NCBI RefSeq assembly: GCF_000006405.1
Contig: NW_003209678.1
Coordinates: 1-64,000, forward strand
DNA length: 64,000 bases
DNA from: Perkinsus marinus ATCC 50983
Lineage: Eukaryota > Perkinsozoa > Perkinsida > Perkinsidae
Reading direction: 5' to 3'
The notes under the pieces were generated by a model. That model worked only from the letters and a program-made list of their open reading frames with translations, was not told the origin of the DNA and searched no databases. Every line of letters starts with the position of its first letter. Positions within the stretch are counted from its first letter, which is position 1. Position numbers and translations under genes: made by a program. Of the stretch, positions 23,749 through 36,067 are shown piece by piece.

Positions 23749-24914
23749 ATGTTGCTTCTGAGTGATTCAATCCTAGGGAGTATGGGTATCACAGCTCGCT
23801 CATTGAACCATATGTCGTATCAGCTGACTGGTCGCTCTACCGCCAGCGTTGCGTTACTCACTGGAGCTCTCACCGCAATAGCCCTGGTAAGATATATTCC
23901 TAATATCGACTCTCACGTCCTGTATCCTTCATAGGGAGCTCTAGCCATGCGGCGTCGGTCTCGGGCAATACACACATCGTTGGTCAGAAAGCTTACAGTG
24001 GACGGACCAGCTCTCATCTCACGTGTGTTGGATTGCTTTAGCCTAGCACTGTTTGATGAGCTCTGGGGACCATCTGTTGAGTGCTGGCTCGCTATGAAAG
24101 AAATTGAAGTAGACAATGCGCCTGAGGGGATGCAGAGCATTCCACTTGTCTTCAGGTGCGTAATATCCCTAAGGGGAGTACTAAAGACAATGAGCCTACT
24201 CTATCAGTTGCCGCGAGGTAGAATCCTGTCGGAGTATAAACACAGACCGTTAGGATCATCACAGATTCCCTTCTATTTGCCAGAGACTGCATGCAAGGCA
24301 GAGCGAAGTATTAGCGGACTTTCATGTTACCGAGAGATCGCTGCAACAGGCTGAGCAATGGTGGAATCAGAAAGCTTTGGTGAGTTGATTGAAAAGACTT
24401 CAGACGGTGGTCGAACTATTCAATGCCAGGCTGCTGATGACACGGATTCTCCAGCTGTTCTTGGGAAGTTTAAAGCGATCACACACATGCTCGAAGTTGA
24501 ACCTGATAGATTGGTCGAAGCCCCTGAAAGCTTGTTGGACCAGGTTGTTTCCGTACTGGCTCGGCTACTCCTCAGCGGGGTGTTGCTCAGGCTCGAGCCG
24601 AATATCCAACAGATGCTTCGATGAGGGATGCTATCCGAAAGTACCGAGAAGATCTCCCAAGCTTGAAGGGTTTTGACATCGACAGTCCTCCTACACTCGA
24701 AGACTTTAGAATTCTGTTCGAGAGGAAGCAGCAACCCTTGCCCATAACGGTGAGTATATCGTGTACAGCTGTTCGATACTGCCAATCCCGCCAGTTACGC
24801 GCGAGGATATCAGAGTTAGTGAATATGGGGAATAAGACCGTTGAGGAGGAGCTCAAAGAGCTCTTCACTCCCCGTAGCGCCTCTTCCAGTTCTCTTAAGC
24901 GGCCGTTACAATAA
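23749..24914 (+). CDS. Conserved-looking protein of unknown function
   Basis: Seven exons with in-phase introns of 36-52 nt give about 330 residues from MLLLSDSILGSMGITARSLN to SSSSLKRPLQ. The N-terminus has one hydrophobic stretch (ASVALLTGALTAIALGALAM) that may cross a membrane, followed by Arg residues. The rest is helical (EVLADFHVTERSLQQAEQWW; GKFKAITHMLEVEPDRLVEA). No domain is recognised. A CATTGCAG before the start could be the trans-splice acceptor. It is co-directional with the EF-hand gene 160 bp upstream. Confidence 0.6.
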
Positions 24915-25495
24915 TCACTCACGTAACGTGGGAAGAGTATTCATGTAGCTAGAGTAACTCCAGTTTCCGTTTTATAGTATCAGTTTCAGCATAGCTTGTC
25001 TAAGTGTTGTGCATCGGGAAGGGATGAAGGTTGTGGTCTGGAGGCATCAAATGCAATAAGACACGGGTAAAAGCTCCATTTATCCCATCATTCATTGTTC
25101 AAATGGGGATGATGCTGCCAATACGCGAGGTGGGAATTTTTTGGTATGGATCAAACTCGGTCATATATTAAACCTTGGTAGTAGTCACAATAACATGAGT
25201 GGGGCTGATCCTCTAGTTTTATCCTCGCCTCGAGAACCTTGATCTGCTACTATACTAGTGAAACAGTTCATCAGGGGTACTGGGACTGGCCGACATTACT
25301 AACGAGTTCAGGGATTGAGCATCGAGCCACGACCTCAGACTGGACTGTGCATTCACCCAATCGGGGCATGTATTCTCTACGTTAACTCGGCAAATTTCAC
25401 TGAACAATTCCACAGTATGCGAGGTTGATTAGGACTAAACCAGAAGCCTTAGATAAAAGGGGAGGTCGATGCCCGTGACGGTAGTAGAATTCCTC
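24915..25495. other. Intergenic, convergent gene ends
   Basis: Lies between the 3' ends of a plus-strand and a minus-strand gene. No reading frame, repeat or RNA gene is seen. Confidence 0.6.
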
Positions 25496-26471
25496 CTAGG
25501 GACTCCCGACGACTACTTCTGCTGCCCTCCATCCTTCAGTGATAACAACGCAAGTCCGAGACATATAATGTGGTGCAGAAACGTCTGGCACTTCAGTTCT
25601 CTTGCTCTTGTCATTGGTGCGGTACTCATACCCCTGCACAGTTATATTGACAGGCACACCATCAGCTTTATGTACTGTAACCATTCCCTTGCATCGTTCA
25701 AGTATTTCTCGACTTGCAGTAGGTCCTCGTAGACATGTCAGGAATGCCATTCCGGGAGGTTTATGAGTGTCGGAGGCCCCGCGCGGAGGAGCCGGCCAAA
25801 GTATCACTTCTCGAGGATCCACTGCTAGGGCTTGTTGCAGTGCCTGCATATCACCTTTGAGCCGATCAAGCCTTCTAATAACCAATATAGAGTCCCGAGG
25901 AGACACTGCTTCGACTAACCGGCTGAGGTCTCGAAGATTCAGTTGCGGGTTTGCAGGAACACGACTCGCAGCTACCGCTCGCTGTAGGTGTTGGCGGAAC
26001 ACTCGATCAGTCGACAAGAGCTTCTCCAATGTCTGAGGTGTCACACAAGACGTAATAATAGGATTACTTAGGACCTGACAAGAGCGAGTGCAGCCTCCTG
26101 AGAAATCCGCGCTCTACCTTAACCAACATGTCAACACAGCTCTTCCTATATGTTTCGTTATCACATGCGTGCAAGAAGTCAACGGCTCGACTAATGCATT
26201 CATCGGCTGCTGACGACGAATGTGTGGCCATTAGGTCATACACACAAAACCTATGAGTCTGTCATATCCCTTATACCGAGGACCATACGCAACGCATAAG
26301 CCCCTGAGGAGTGGATACTTTCGGTTTAACGTCGAGGTAGTAGTTTAGTAACAAGGATGACAAGAGTACAGTGAGGACGTGGTCGGGTATGGCTAAGAAA
26401 GTTATACAGCAAAGTATGTGGGGAACTTCGAGACGCAGACCCGACTTCAACAATTCTACAGGGGTAGCCAT
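25496..26471 (-). CDS. Helical-repeat-like protein of unknown function
   Basis: ATG at 26471 gives MATPVELLKSGLRLEVPHIL. Introns of 49, 38 and 43 nt join in phase to DECISRAVDFLHACDNETYR, then KVLSNPIITSCVTPQTLEKL and a long last exon ending EGWRAAEVVVGSP at 25496, about 280 residues. The first 200 residues are amphipathic helices; the last about 80 look like a beta-rich domain (GVPVNITVQGYEYRTNDKSK). Two frames with separate ATGs (26471 and 26231) fuse through these introns, so I treat it as one gene. It starts 48 bp after the BRF1 stop. I do not recognise the family. Confidence 0.6.
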
Positions 26472-26519
26472 AACGATACAGATTAACCCACATATCTTGA
26501 TTCAACAGGGATGGCCAAA

Positions 26520-29500
26520 CTAAGTCTTGAACAGCTCCTCGAGCGCTGACATGTTAACACGGTTGCTCAGGGATCGGGCTTTCTTCGATAGGGCCATCTG
26601 AGTTGCCTCCAACGCCGAATCCGCTGGGCCCATGGCTGAAAAGCGGAGCAAACTTCCAGATCCATCTCTACGGTGTCGTTACCAGTTGAGGGAACCGGGC
26701 GTTTCCTTGGTTTGTAGGTACCATTACGTTTAGCCTCATCCTCGGCTCTCTTCTTCGCCTTCCGTTGTTCATCACGTATTGCCCATTCCATGAGATAGGG
26801 CTTATTCCACTGATGCCAGATGGCAGACTTAGCCTCTGATTCCTCTGGCGTTAGAAGGTAACTACCACCGTGATGAATACGTATAGGCAGACATGATGCT
26901 GAAGCCAATCACTAGTACCCTTCAATCTCAGAATCACTAACATCTGATATGGATTCCTCATCATCATCCAGTGGCCGCTTATTCTGTTTGGCATCCTCTT
27001 CCAGTAAGCTAGTAGGGTCGGCGTCATCGCTAGCTGCGGTTGTCCTTCCGGCTACTGTATCCAACTTCGCTATGAGTTCACCATCACTCTCGACACCCGA
27101 AGTTGCTGTTGATCGCAGGGCATTGTATAGCTCATCCACTAAAATAGACGAGACACCACTCATTTTCTCACACGGACATACTGGTTATTAGTCGACATAG
27201 TGTACGAGACGGCTGATCCACCGGTATACCGAAACACTACAGCATTTCCAAGTCTAATCAATTTTCTACCGACAAATTTAACTTTTTACCCATCTGGTTA
27301 ATATTTCACCCATGGCTTTAATAAGATACCAATAAAATAAATAGTATACCCGGTTTATTTGAAGGTCTAATTTAACCAAGAACATGCGCGATAACCACCC
27401 ACACGTGGTGAAGGTCGATGACAACTCGAGGAGTCGCGTCGCTGCTCCGGCAGTTATATTGATGTTGCACTTGCCTCGCTCGCCGCCTATCTCCAATGGC
27501 TCGCTGGGAGAAGAGTCAATGATGAGTATCACCAAAAAATCAACCTGTTCAACTGCTTTTATGCTTTTCCTGTGTAATTCTACCGTATGATGTCTCCCTT
27601 CTTCAACACAATAGAGTCTCAGTGCATTCCGTGCTATCTTAAAAGTGGTCCTGGTCCACTGGACCACTGGTCTATTGTTAACTCTGCACGCGCGCATTAT
27701 CAATGGGAGCGCCTTGGTTGAATAAAACTCCCAAACTTTCAAATAAACCGGGTATAGTATTAATTTTACTGGTTTTTTCCAATTAAAGCCATGGGTAAAG
27801 TGTTAACTAAAAAGGTAAAATACTAACCAAATGGGTAGAAAATTAAATTTATCGGTAAAAACTAATTTGACCTGGAAATGCTGTAGATTGCAAGTATGAT
27901 GTCCCAGTGAATAACACTATGCCCTAATGGCCTCCCCTCACTACATTCTGGTAAATCTCCCTCACTCGCACCCGCCGTAGGATCAGTACTGCTACTACTG
28001 CTGCTCGGCTTGGCCTGACTGGATTCAGCATCATGATGGGTAATGTCAGTAAGCTGGGGATGCTCGACTTCCCGCTCTCCATTCTCGAGGCTCTTCTGCG
28101 TTCCAAGAGGTTTTACTGGGATGATCTGAAGACGCCATCATTCGGTGATTGCTCATCGACACGCGAGTTGAGATTGTGTAAAATACTCACGATCTTGGAT
28201 TCATCCTTCAGCGGTAGACCTAACAGTTTCATCTTCTCCTCCTTGATCCTATTACGCATCTGAACAGGTAGTATCAGATGTCTACTCCACGATCAATATC
28301 ACCCCCCATCTATTACCAGACTTGGTGGTAAACTGGTAGTAGCCCGAGCTTCTTCCGGTAACGCCATCTGGAGCTGACCATGCGCTCCGGCTTCCTGCAC
28401 TGAGTCTCCACCTGGTAGGGATCCATCGGCTGGATCTGGAGCGTTCTCCAGCGACTTGAACTGTTCTGTCGTGAGTGCAGCAGTCGGGGTGTGTTTGAGC
28501 TCGTAGCTGTGAAAGCAAAAACAATTTTCCTCGTAATAGTAGTATAGCCTAGTTAGCACAGCCGTCTTTTGAGCGTGACCGCTCCTATTCGAACAACTCC
28601 AGCAACTGAGTTAGCAGTAACATTCTCAACGCCATGGTAGCGAGCGGCGATCAGTAATGCTGCACCGCAGAGGCCTGTGGGGCGGCGACCAGTACCTATA
28701 CACCGGAGGATTACTCCCTTCCAGCGACTGACCGTATCCCTTCATACATATCCAATCACGGCTCATGAGCTGTATAAGTCGGATTGCCGTATGTACTACT
28801 TGATTCTGTTTATCACCGAGCCCCAAATGACTTGAAAAGCGCTCCATAAACATGGATGGGTCGATGACCTGCCGTCACGATGGTGTGGATATTTAGGTTC
28901 ATCCGGAACATTCCCTTACTGGAATATCCAACACCTTGTCAAGACTTAAGAGCCGTACAAGCTTCATGTACCTAGCATGAGCTGTTTAGTCATTGACAAT
29001 ACTCATCACCCAGCATCACATCTGTCCAATCTCCCTAACACTGACATGGAGGACATCACTAAAGTCGATGAGAAGATACGGTGTCCGATCACGACGGCAT
29101 ACTATGTATCTGACAAGTGAAAGGATCTGATGATAAGCCTCTATATTTCCTTACAAACATGCAGCAGCAACCACCGAGGTCTTCCGACCCGCAGTGAAGT
29201 TCCGCTGGGCCGCCAAGGAGAAGAGTCGCTTGGCTTCATCCATCGTACTTGTAGGTAACTCAAGCCGGTTGCCAATCCATTCGATCTAAACATGGGCAGG
29301 GCTAATCTGGAAAGCTGATCATACGACCAACAAGAACAACCCACTCTGGTAGAGCCTCTTTGGAGTGTCAATAACCTCGAGTTCTCACTCGAGTATCTAA
29401 CAAGGTAATGATAATAACTACTACAAGTACCCCAGCTGACGTGATCACCCTCCTCTGCGGCCTCCACCACCCAGCCATGGGACCGATTGCCCATTGACGC

Positions 29501-29699
29501 CCGTTCGATCACCACTTTGGGTAAAGCTCAACTCGCAGACTACTCTATTCTCTTCGAGGACTTCACCACACCCTAGGCATACTGTCTGTCCTGTCCGTGA
29601 GTCCATCCTGAATTAGTTCAAACATTGGGGAGGGTATGGTATGCATTACTCGGAATCCAGTGATCCACAGTGAGGACATCCTGCTGTTGTTGTTGCCAT
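26520..29699 (-). CDS. BRF1: TFIIIB subunit BRF1
   Basis: BRF1 binds TBP and recruits RNA polymerase III to tRNA and 5S promoters in the nucleus. ATG at 29699 opens a TFIIB-type zinc ribbon: GCPHCGS ... TVCLGCGEVLEENRVV, with both Cys pairs present. Two cyclin folds follow, the first with TMDEAKRLFSLAAQRNFTAG and VAAACLYIVCRRDRTPYLLI, the second with RDWICTGRRPTGLCGAALLI. The BRF1-specific C-terminal region contains ISDVSDSEIEGYLLTPEESE and ends ALEEL.FKT at the stop at 26520. Most introns are 42-66 nt, but one (27139-27944) is 806 nt because it contains a transposon. A few internal exon edges near 28.9-29.4 kb are approximate. Confidence 0.9.
27240..27883. mobile_element. Inverted-repeat (foldback/MITE-like) element in a BRF1 intron
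   Basis: The ends are CAGCATTTCC and GGAAATGCTG, flanked on each side by TA (27238-27239 and 27884-27885), as for a TA target-site duplication. The two inverted arms, about 135 bp each, share blocks such as TTTACCCATGGCTTTAAT-like stretches and TACCCGGTTTATTTGAA in opposite orientation. The middle (about 27375-27725) is unique. The minus-strand frame inside it resembles no transposase, so the element is probably non-autonomous. It lies wholly within the intron and does not break the reading frame. Confidence 0.85.
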
Positions 29700-30140
29700 T
29701 ACTCAAATCGACGTTGACAACGTAGCTGTGAACAAATAAGTATTGGAAACTCCCAACAGGCGTACGCAATGGAATATAGGCCGCCATTACTCTCCCTAGT
29801 TCACCATACCGCGCCCATTCAACGCTCCGCCTCGCGATTGATGATTGTTTCACATTTTCATCGGGCGGTTTCTATCACGTGCGGCGCAAGATACTCTGCA
29901 AGTATTCAATCTCTGCCAAATCACAAACCCTGACTTTTCATGTGCCTTCAGCAAGTTTTAGTGCTGGTTTTTCGTGCTTTCAAGTAGCAAGAATGACCAT
30001 ATATCCTGCTTGTACCATCACAGTTCATTTTACCTGTCATTCATTGATTCATGTTAAACCTCACGAAAGTTCTTGTTACTTTCATCTACTCTACCGCACT
30101 CACAAGTTCATTCATCACATCTCCTAGGAATGTATCAGCT

Positions 30141-31723
30141 ATGCTCGAGCTCGAGGAAAGTTTCGACTACCTCATCAAGGACAGCGGTAAGTAGACGATC
30201 TTTTGCTACCGAACGTTTGGTCATTGTCAGGTATCAAGTATACACTGGAGGAACTCACACAACACCGTGAAGAGTTCATTGCTGCATACCGCGCGGCATC
30301 CAAGGCGGCCGCTGGCAAGCCGATTATTGCTTCGGGCCCGAGTGGTGGTTTATCGGGATTATTCTCGATGTCTCGTCCAATGTTAATGGACAGTTTGGCG
30401 GATGCATTGAATCAAGGGCAGAAGACTTGGGTTGCTTCATCCAAGCAGGAGAGGTTCAAAGGTATGCTATGATGTGGCCCTTGTTGTTGTGTTGTTGTGT
30501 CGGTGTAGGTGCCTCCGTGTTTGATGTCAAAGCTCTTTGCGGAACAATTCTGAATGGGCCTTCGAAGTTGCCTAAGAAGCCTGCCAGTGAATCAACGGTT
30601 TTGAGTAACCTGCCCGATAGATTCGACGCTCGAGAACACTTCAAAAACTGTGCCACTGTCATCGGTCATGTCAGGTTAGACCACACAGTCCTGCCACATG
30701 CTTTCTACTCTGTTACGTTAGGGATCAGTCCACCTGTGGTAGCTGCTGGGCTTTTGCGACGTCTGAAGCATTCAGCGATCGTCTGTGCATCCGCTCGGGT
30801 GGACAGTTTGACCTGGTACCACTTTCTGCTGGCCACACTGCGGCATGTTGCTCAGAAGAAGAAGGTTGCTTGTAGGACGCTTGTCATGGATGATCATGTT
30901 CACCCTTTGCGTCCTCAGTTCATTTGGTTGCGATGGCGGTCAACCTGATAGCGCATGGCGGTGGTTCAGTGAGCATGGCGTAGTCTCAGGTAGGGTCCAG
31001 TGTGTCGGATAGTCTCAGCGATGATCACAGGTGGCGATTATCGAGCCGATTTGCAGACGTTTGCACCAGAGCTGGATTCTGGATGCTGGCCATATAACTT
31101 CCCGGAGTGCTCCCACCATGTCGACACGAAAGGCATGGAGCCGTGCAAGGGGAACAGCCCTTCACCAGTTTGCTCCACTACGTGCCGCAATCATCATTTT
31201 AAACCATCGTTCGAGAGGTAAGTCAGCCATCTCTGTGGGTATGTCATGAATTTTTTCAAGCGATCGTCATTTCACCGAAGATGAAGGTTACAGCCTCGAT
31301 GAAGTCGACGAGATAAAGAGGGAAATCATCGACAATGGGCCGGTGATCGTTCCTATCTCGACTAGCTTTTTATATATGATACTTTAGGTTGCAGCCGCAT
31401 TCACTGTCTACGAGGATTTCCCATACTACAAGTCTGGCGTCTACAAGCATGTTAACGGCTCTGAGTTGGGTGGTCATGCTGTTAAAATAATTGGATGGGG
31501 CATTGACCAAAGTAGACCGCCGCTCTGTGAATGTGTTTGGTGATGTCGGTATGTGTCAGATGAACAGTATTGGTTGGTTATGAACTCCTGGAACGTCAAC
31601 TGGGGTGATCAGGGAATATTCAAGATCGCCATTGGTGAATGCGGAATCGATTCTGAGGTCACTGCCGGTATCCCCAAGTACGAGAAAACCAGCGGAGTGG
31701 AACAATCTGAAATCATGCTATAA
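30141..31723 (+). CDS. Cathepsin B-like cysteine protease (family C1A)
   Basis: Exons joined across introns of 43-54 nt give a complete papain-family enzyme of about 410 residues. A propeptide-like stretch ([12 protein letters not shown]) precedes [11 protein letters not shown]. The active-site Cys is in [11 protein letters not shown], the catalytic His in [11 protein letters not shown] and the Asn in [28 protein letters not shown] and the Cys-rich [11 protein letters not shown] region are typical of cathepsin B rather than L; the His pair there recalls the occluding loop. The start at 30141 gives [16 protein letters not shown] without a hydrophobic signal peptide. An upstream out-of-frame ATG lies at 30130, just after a likely SL acceptor TCCTAG. 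A lysosomal or secreted role is expected, but targeting is unexplained. Confidence 0.9.
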
Positions 31724-32368
31724 TAAATTTCGCACCATCCAATCTACAACTCTTTGCCGTCGTAATACCATGAATCTCAGTCAATTTCTTTAAGAAGTTT
31801 GCCGACTCGCGTTAAACTCCACTCTTTGTGGGAAATACTTCGTTAGTATATTCCGCTCAGTACGTAATGCATACTATGTATAGTAGAGTGTGAGCTTCGC
31901 AAGAAGCTTTCGATTTTTAACGCACTTACACTATGACATACCTCCGGTGGAGTGAAAGCCAGGAGGTTTTTACGGGCAAAATATGATGTATTGAACATCG
32001 AGATACGAATTACAATATTTGTGCGATGTGGCTGTTTCATTTCGCAAGCATTGACCTGATACGCAAACCCCCACGTTGGAGTATGTAGTACAAATAATGC
32101 ACTTCATCGAAATTAGCAGTAAATGACACAGGATAAGACTCAGGTTTTACATCGTACGATGTATTCCACACTACATTTGCATGGAATTTGATCTATATGA
32201 TTCAGGTGGCCACGAATGAGCACAGTTTCGTGGACATAGGCGCGCGACGGTTGTGTGTTTCTTGAGGTTGTGACCCACAGCCGCAGTGTAGACTTCGCGG
32301 TCGGTTTCTGTATTCCACGTGTCAACACAACACCGAAGTTTTAGAAAAACACAACTTGATCAGAGCAA
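31724..32368. other. Intergenic, convergent gene ends
   Basis: No coding exons or repeats seen between the protease and the Gly/Lys-rich gene on the opposite strand. Confidence 0.55.
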
Positions 32369-34000
32369 TTAGTAATAATCACGGCCCTTCCCGCCTGAGG
32401 AGTCGATTACATGGAAATGCATCACAAACCAAACAGGAACCGGGCGTAACATAACACTACCTTTTCCAAAACCTTTCCCGAAGCCTTTTCCTTTTCCCTT
32501 CCCCTTACCCCAACCTCCTTTACCCCTATTGTCGTTATCTGACAACGTGTCAGTATTCGCGAATACTAACAGTATAAAACTGACATACATCCGTTGCCAT
32601 GTGAACTGCGTGCGTTAGGCGTGAGTACAACACCTCCGGGTTGGAAGTTCCCTTTACCTGACCCTGAAAGCCGCCGAGTACTGCACGGATCCTGTGCGGG
32701 GAGCCACAGATACTTACCATTGCTGTGGCTATCGTCTCCTTTGCCCTTCCCTTTAGACCCCTTGCCGTGTCCTGATCAAGACAAAGTTGCCTTTATGTCC
32801 CTCCGCGTGTGTGATACCTTTTCCTTTCCCTTTTCCTTTGCCTTTCCGAGCACCCCCCTTCTCGTACTTGCGTATAAGGTCGAGATTGGCTTGCCGAATG
32901 CTCGCATCAAAAGCCGACTTTGAATAACAGTCCAGACTACCTGCCATCCACCACCTCGCACTACTGATGGTGTCGCTCTTGAAGATAATCACCTCCCCTA
33001 TTAGGAACTTTCCCCACACTGGCTCGCTTAACAATCATCGGCATCTCGGGTCTATCAGCTTTTCTAGAGGCTATCTTATGGAGAGTCGCCTGAGAGTAGA
33101 TGATAGCAGTCATGGCATACAATGCCCTACTCACTTTGGTATAACCAATACCTTCATACGGGTATATCCGATCGATCGACGCCCAACGGAATGATAACCC
33201 AGAGCAGGTAGTGAGAATTCTCAATCTGAAGTCATGAATCCTGATCAGGTAGTGGTACTTTCCCAGGTCACCTCTCTTCACTAGGCAGAGCTCTGAACTT
33301 CTTTGATTGCGTCATCGCATTCACACTAATGGCGAAGCGTCGGAGCATATCGTCTATTCTGACAGCGTATTCCGAATATAGGGCATCACGCAAATCAAGA
33401 GTAGCTGGGGCTAGATGGTCATGACGGCTGATGGTGCCGACATCCATGGACTCAGTAAAGGATGATGCCGACTTCGATCCATCGGGTAAACGCAAAGATC
33501 GAACCTGGATGAGAAGCGCTCCTCGCATATCGGCAAGATGGCCACCTCGCATGTCGAATGCTCCATACCCTAGTGTACTACCACTCCTGGGGGGCCAAGC
33601 TCGCCGGTCCTCTTTGCTCTGCCCTCGATGAGTCTATGACATTGTACCAAGCAAAGGAGTTCTCGCAGTATGCCTGAAATTGTAGACACTCATTGCCTCG
33701 TATAGTAGTAGCAACACTACCTAGCCGACGGCTTAGAGCCAATCCACCACTGCCTGCTGTGAGTGAGGCGATAACGCTCGAGCCAACTTCATCTTTGATG
33801 GACTCGACAACACAGTGCCATGCTTCATCGGATATCAAATGCAGGACCTCGAACGGGACAACGAGAGAAGAGGTTGGTCTGACAGAGAATTCTCGAAGAT
33901 GAGCCGGTGAAAGACAGACTCACTTCCCACACACCATCTCATAAGTCTTCTTAAGAAGGTCAAGGACTTCCTCACATATTACAGCATCTGTTGAATCCAT
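32369..34000 (-). CDS. Protein with Gly/Lys-rich C-terminal tail
   Basis: ATG at 34000 gives MDSTDAVICEEVLDLLKKTY. Exons include LVVPFEVLHLISDEAWHCVV, VATTIRGNECLQFQAYCENS, LDLRDALYSEYAVRIDDMLR and FDASIRQANLDLIRKYEKGG. The C-terminus is a repeated GKGKGKG-type tail interrupted by GHGKGSKGKGKGDDSHSNG and by NRGKGGWGKGKGKGKGFGKG, ending GGKGRDYY at 32369. The body is helical with no recognised domain; the tail is basic and flexible, as in some RNA-binding or nucleolar proteins. Introns of 31-66 nt were removed; exon limits between 32.9 and 33.3 kb are uncertain. The function is unknown. Confidence 0.6.
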
Positions 34001-34526
34001 AGTTCATATGAAAATGAAGGAAATTCACAACCTATGAGGACCCAAATCCAAGAACAGTTCCGCATCCTGTAACGCAAAAACTGACAGAGTCGTAGAAGAT
34101 CGGACGATACCTGTCGTTGATTATGTAGAGGGGATTAAATAGAAGCGAATAGCACCATACTACCATACGTTCTACCATCACAGGTAGAATATGAACTATT
34201 CAGATTGATCTAAGCAGCATCATCAAGACCCCTTCTCGTTGGCGGAGTTGCGTATCAGCGAACATCGCGACAATCATACAACAGACAACGCAAGTAGTGT
34301 AGTAGTGAACGGGGTTTCACAATCATAATACAAATTCCAGGGATGGTCGATCATTAATAATAAAAAAGATTGAAAATATGAGGTTCATATTTGAAGTCTT
34401 GTCCATGTTGAAGTCACCCAAGACGTAATAATCTTTATCACACTCCGAGAGATGATGGGTGACGCTCCCCCACACGAGCATACGGTGTCTATTTCCCATG
34501 CTGAAAGTTCGAAGCGAATATACTTA

Positions 34527-35392
34527 TCACACTAGTCTGGGTGACACTACCACCTTCTTCTTTGATCCTGGAGGAGCTGGTACTCTCGGGGCGGGTCGGC
34601 TCTTGCTAGACGCTGGTATCGACAATTCAACACCGGTAGATATTGGATCTGCTAACTTGGCAAGTCGGACCTGGTGATGACGATCATGAGCAGATAGAAA
34701 GGACATGGGATGACCATCACGATCGAGTACTACCAGCTTGTCTATATTAGCACGACACTTCGGGCAGCATGCTCCACCAACGGCCTCGTTGCTTGCTATA
34801 TGGAGGGCGCAAGGCTCACATAGACCACCATGACAACATGGTAATGAGATCTAGGACAAATCGATGCACCATGATAGTGGTTAAGGAGAACCTACAATGT
34901 CCCCAGGGTTATCCAAACAGACAGCGCACGGTGGTATCGTGTTATCATCAGGACCGCTAGGCTGAGGGAATGCCCTGCTATTGTCAGGAAATGCAAAGAC
35001 CGTTGAGCTGTGCCTTAGTAGTCGTATCTGATACAGCTATTCAACTATTCATCACCCTTATACAAACAAAACAAAAGTACTTCATTATTCGGAGTCGGTT
35101 CTACTGTACTCAATCTTCGCTCACCATTGCCATACCTATGGATTCTATTCACTGACCGACAAGTACCACATACAAATACATTAGCATTATACCTGCGAAG
35201 GAATGTGTGTTGCTCGAGTAGTAAGGCATATTTCTGCACTACCCAACAGAGTTGGGCTGCTTGCAAACATTACAAGCTGTTGTGTCACCAACGACTGGCT
35301 GATCCACAACGAGAGCCGAGTTGATACTCTTCTTACGTTTGAAACTCCCACACGGGGATCCGCATGAAAGCTTACTCCCCATGGAATACCAC
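34527..35392 (-). CDS. Probably N-myristoylated RING-finger protein
   Basis: ATG at 35392 gives MGSKLSCGSPCGSFKRKK: Gly2, Ser and nearby Cys residues match an N-myristoylation plus palmitoylation signal, so the protein is likely membrane-anchored. A first Cys cluster (ACNVCKQPN ... FVCGTCRS) resembles a C4 zinc ribbon. A RING follows: PPCAVCLDNP, LPCCHGGLCEPC, CCPKCRAN, with eight ligands in place. The tail is basic and Pro-rich (SKSRPAPRVPAPPGSKKK) and stops at 34527. Such RING proteins act as membrane-tethered E3 ligases. Introns are about 45-50 nt; one junction between the two zinc modules is approximate. Confidence 0.72.
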
Positions 35393-36067
35393 CAACTAAT
35401 GAATAACAAGATAACGATTAGAGATGTGGCGAGATACTGTAATGCTGTCTATGATAGTACCCATCTAGTTACTATATTCTATCCCCTTTTCCGTCAATGT
35501 GGTTGCACGCATGAGTGCACGCGAACCCAAATTGGCGTCATCAGATTTCATTGGCGACTTATTGGTATCCGAACACCACTAGGCTATCTAGTATGCTTCC
35601 TTGATATGGGCGAGAGTTGAGTGAAGGAGTATAGGGTAATGACGGCATGCTGTGATCAGATATCGTGGCGAGCAGCATCAACAACCAGACTATACATCGT
35701 ACAGTCTCGTACATTGGCCTAGTATAGACTCAATCGATAATGGCACGGCTACGGCGAGAAACATCACTTTATACTATGCCACAGGTGAATCCAATATTGA
35801 GATCATCCTCGCGGCACAGTATTCCAATGAATACCTATAACAGGTTGTCCTTGTTACGCATGAGCGGGGGAGGCATCCCCCACTTGAAGGAACTAACACA
35901 ACCCCTGAGCGGCCATTACACAACAACAGTTATCATGAACCATAATATATCCACACAAGGTATCCTCTCAACAATTATTTAAGATTATCATTTGAAAAAC
36001 GCCATCTTGAAATAGATCATTTGATAGAGATTATGTGAATGACATGACGGAGGATCCTCGAGAAGAT
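35393..36067. other. No gene recognised
   Basis: Scattered short frames without exon-like character on either strand. This may hold the promoter and leader of the RING gene to the left. Confidence 0.45.

Noticed and set aside
27278-27742. A 154-codon frame inside the inverted-repeat element as a transposase
   Set aside because: It lacks any catalytic motif and runs into the inverted arms, so it is more likely chance.
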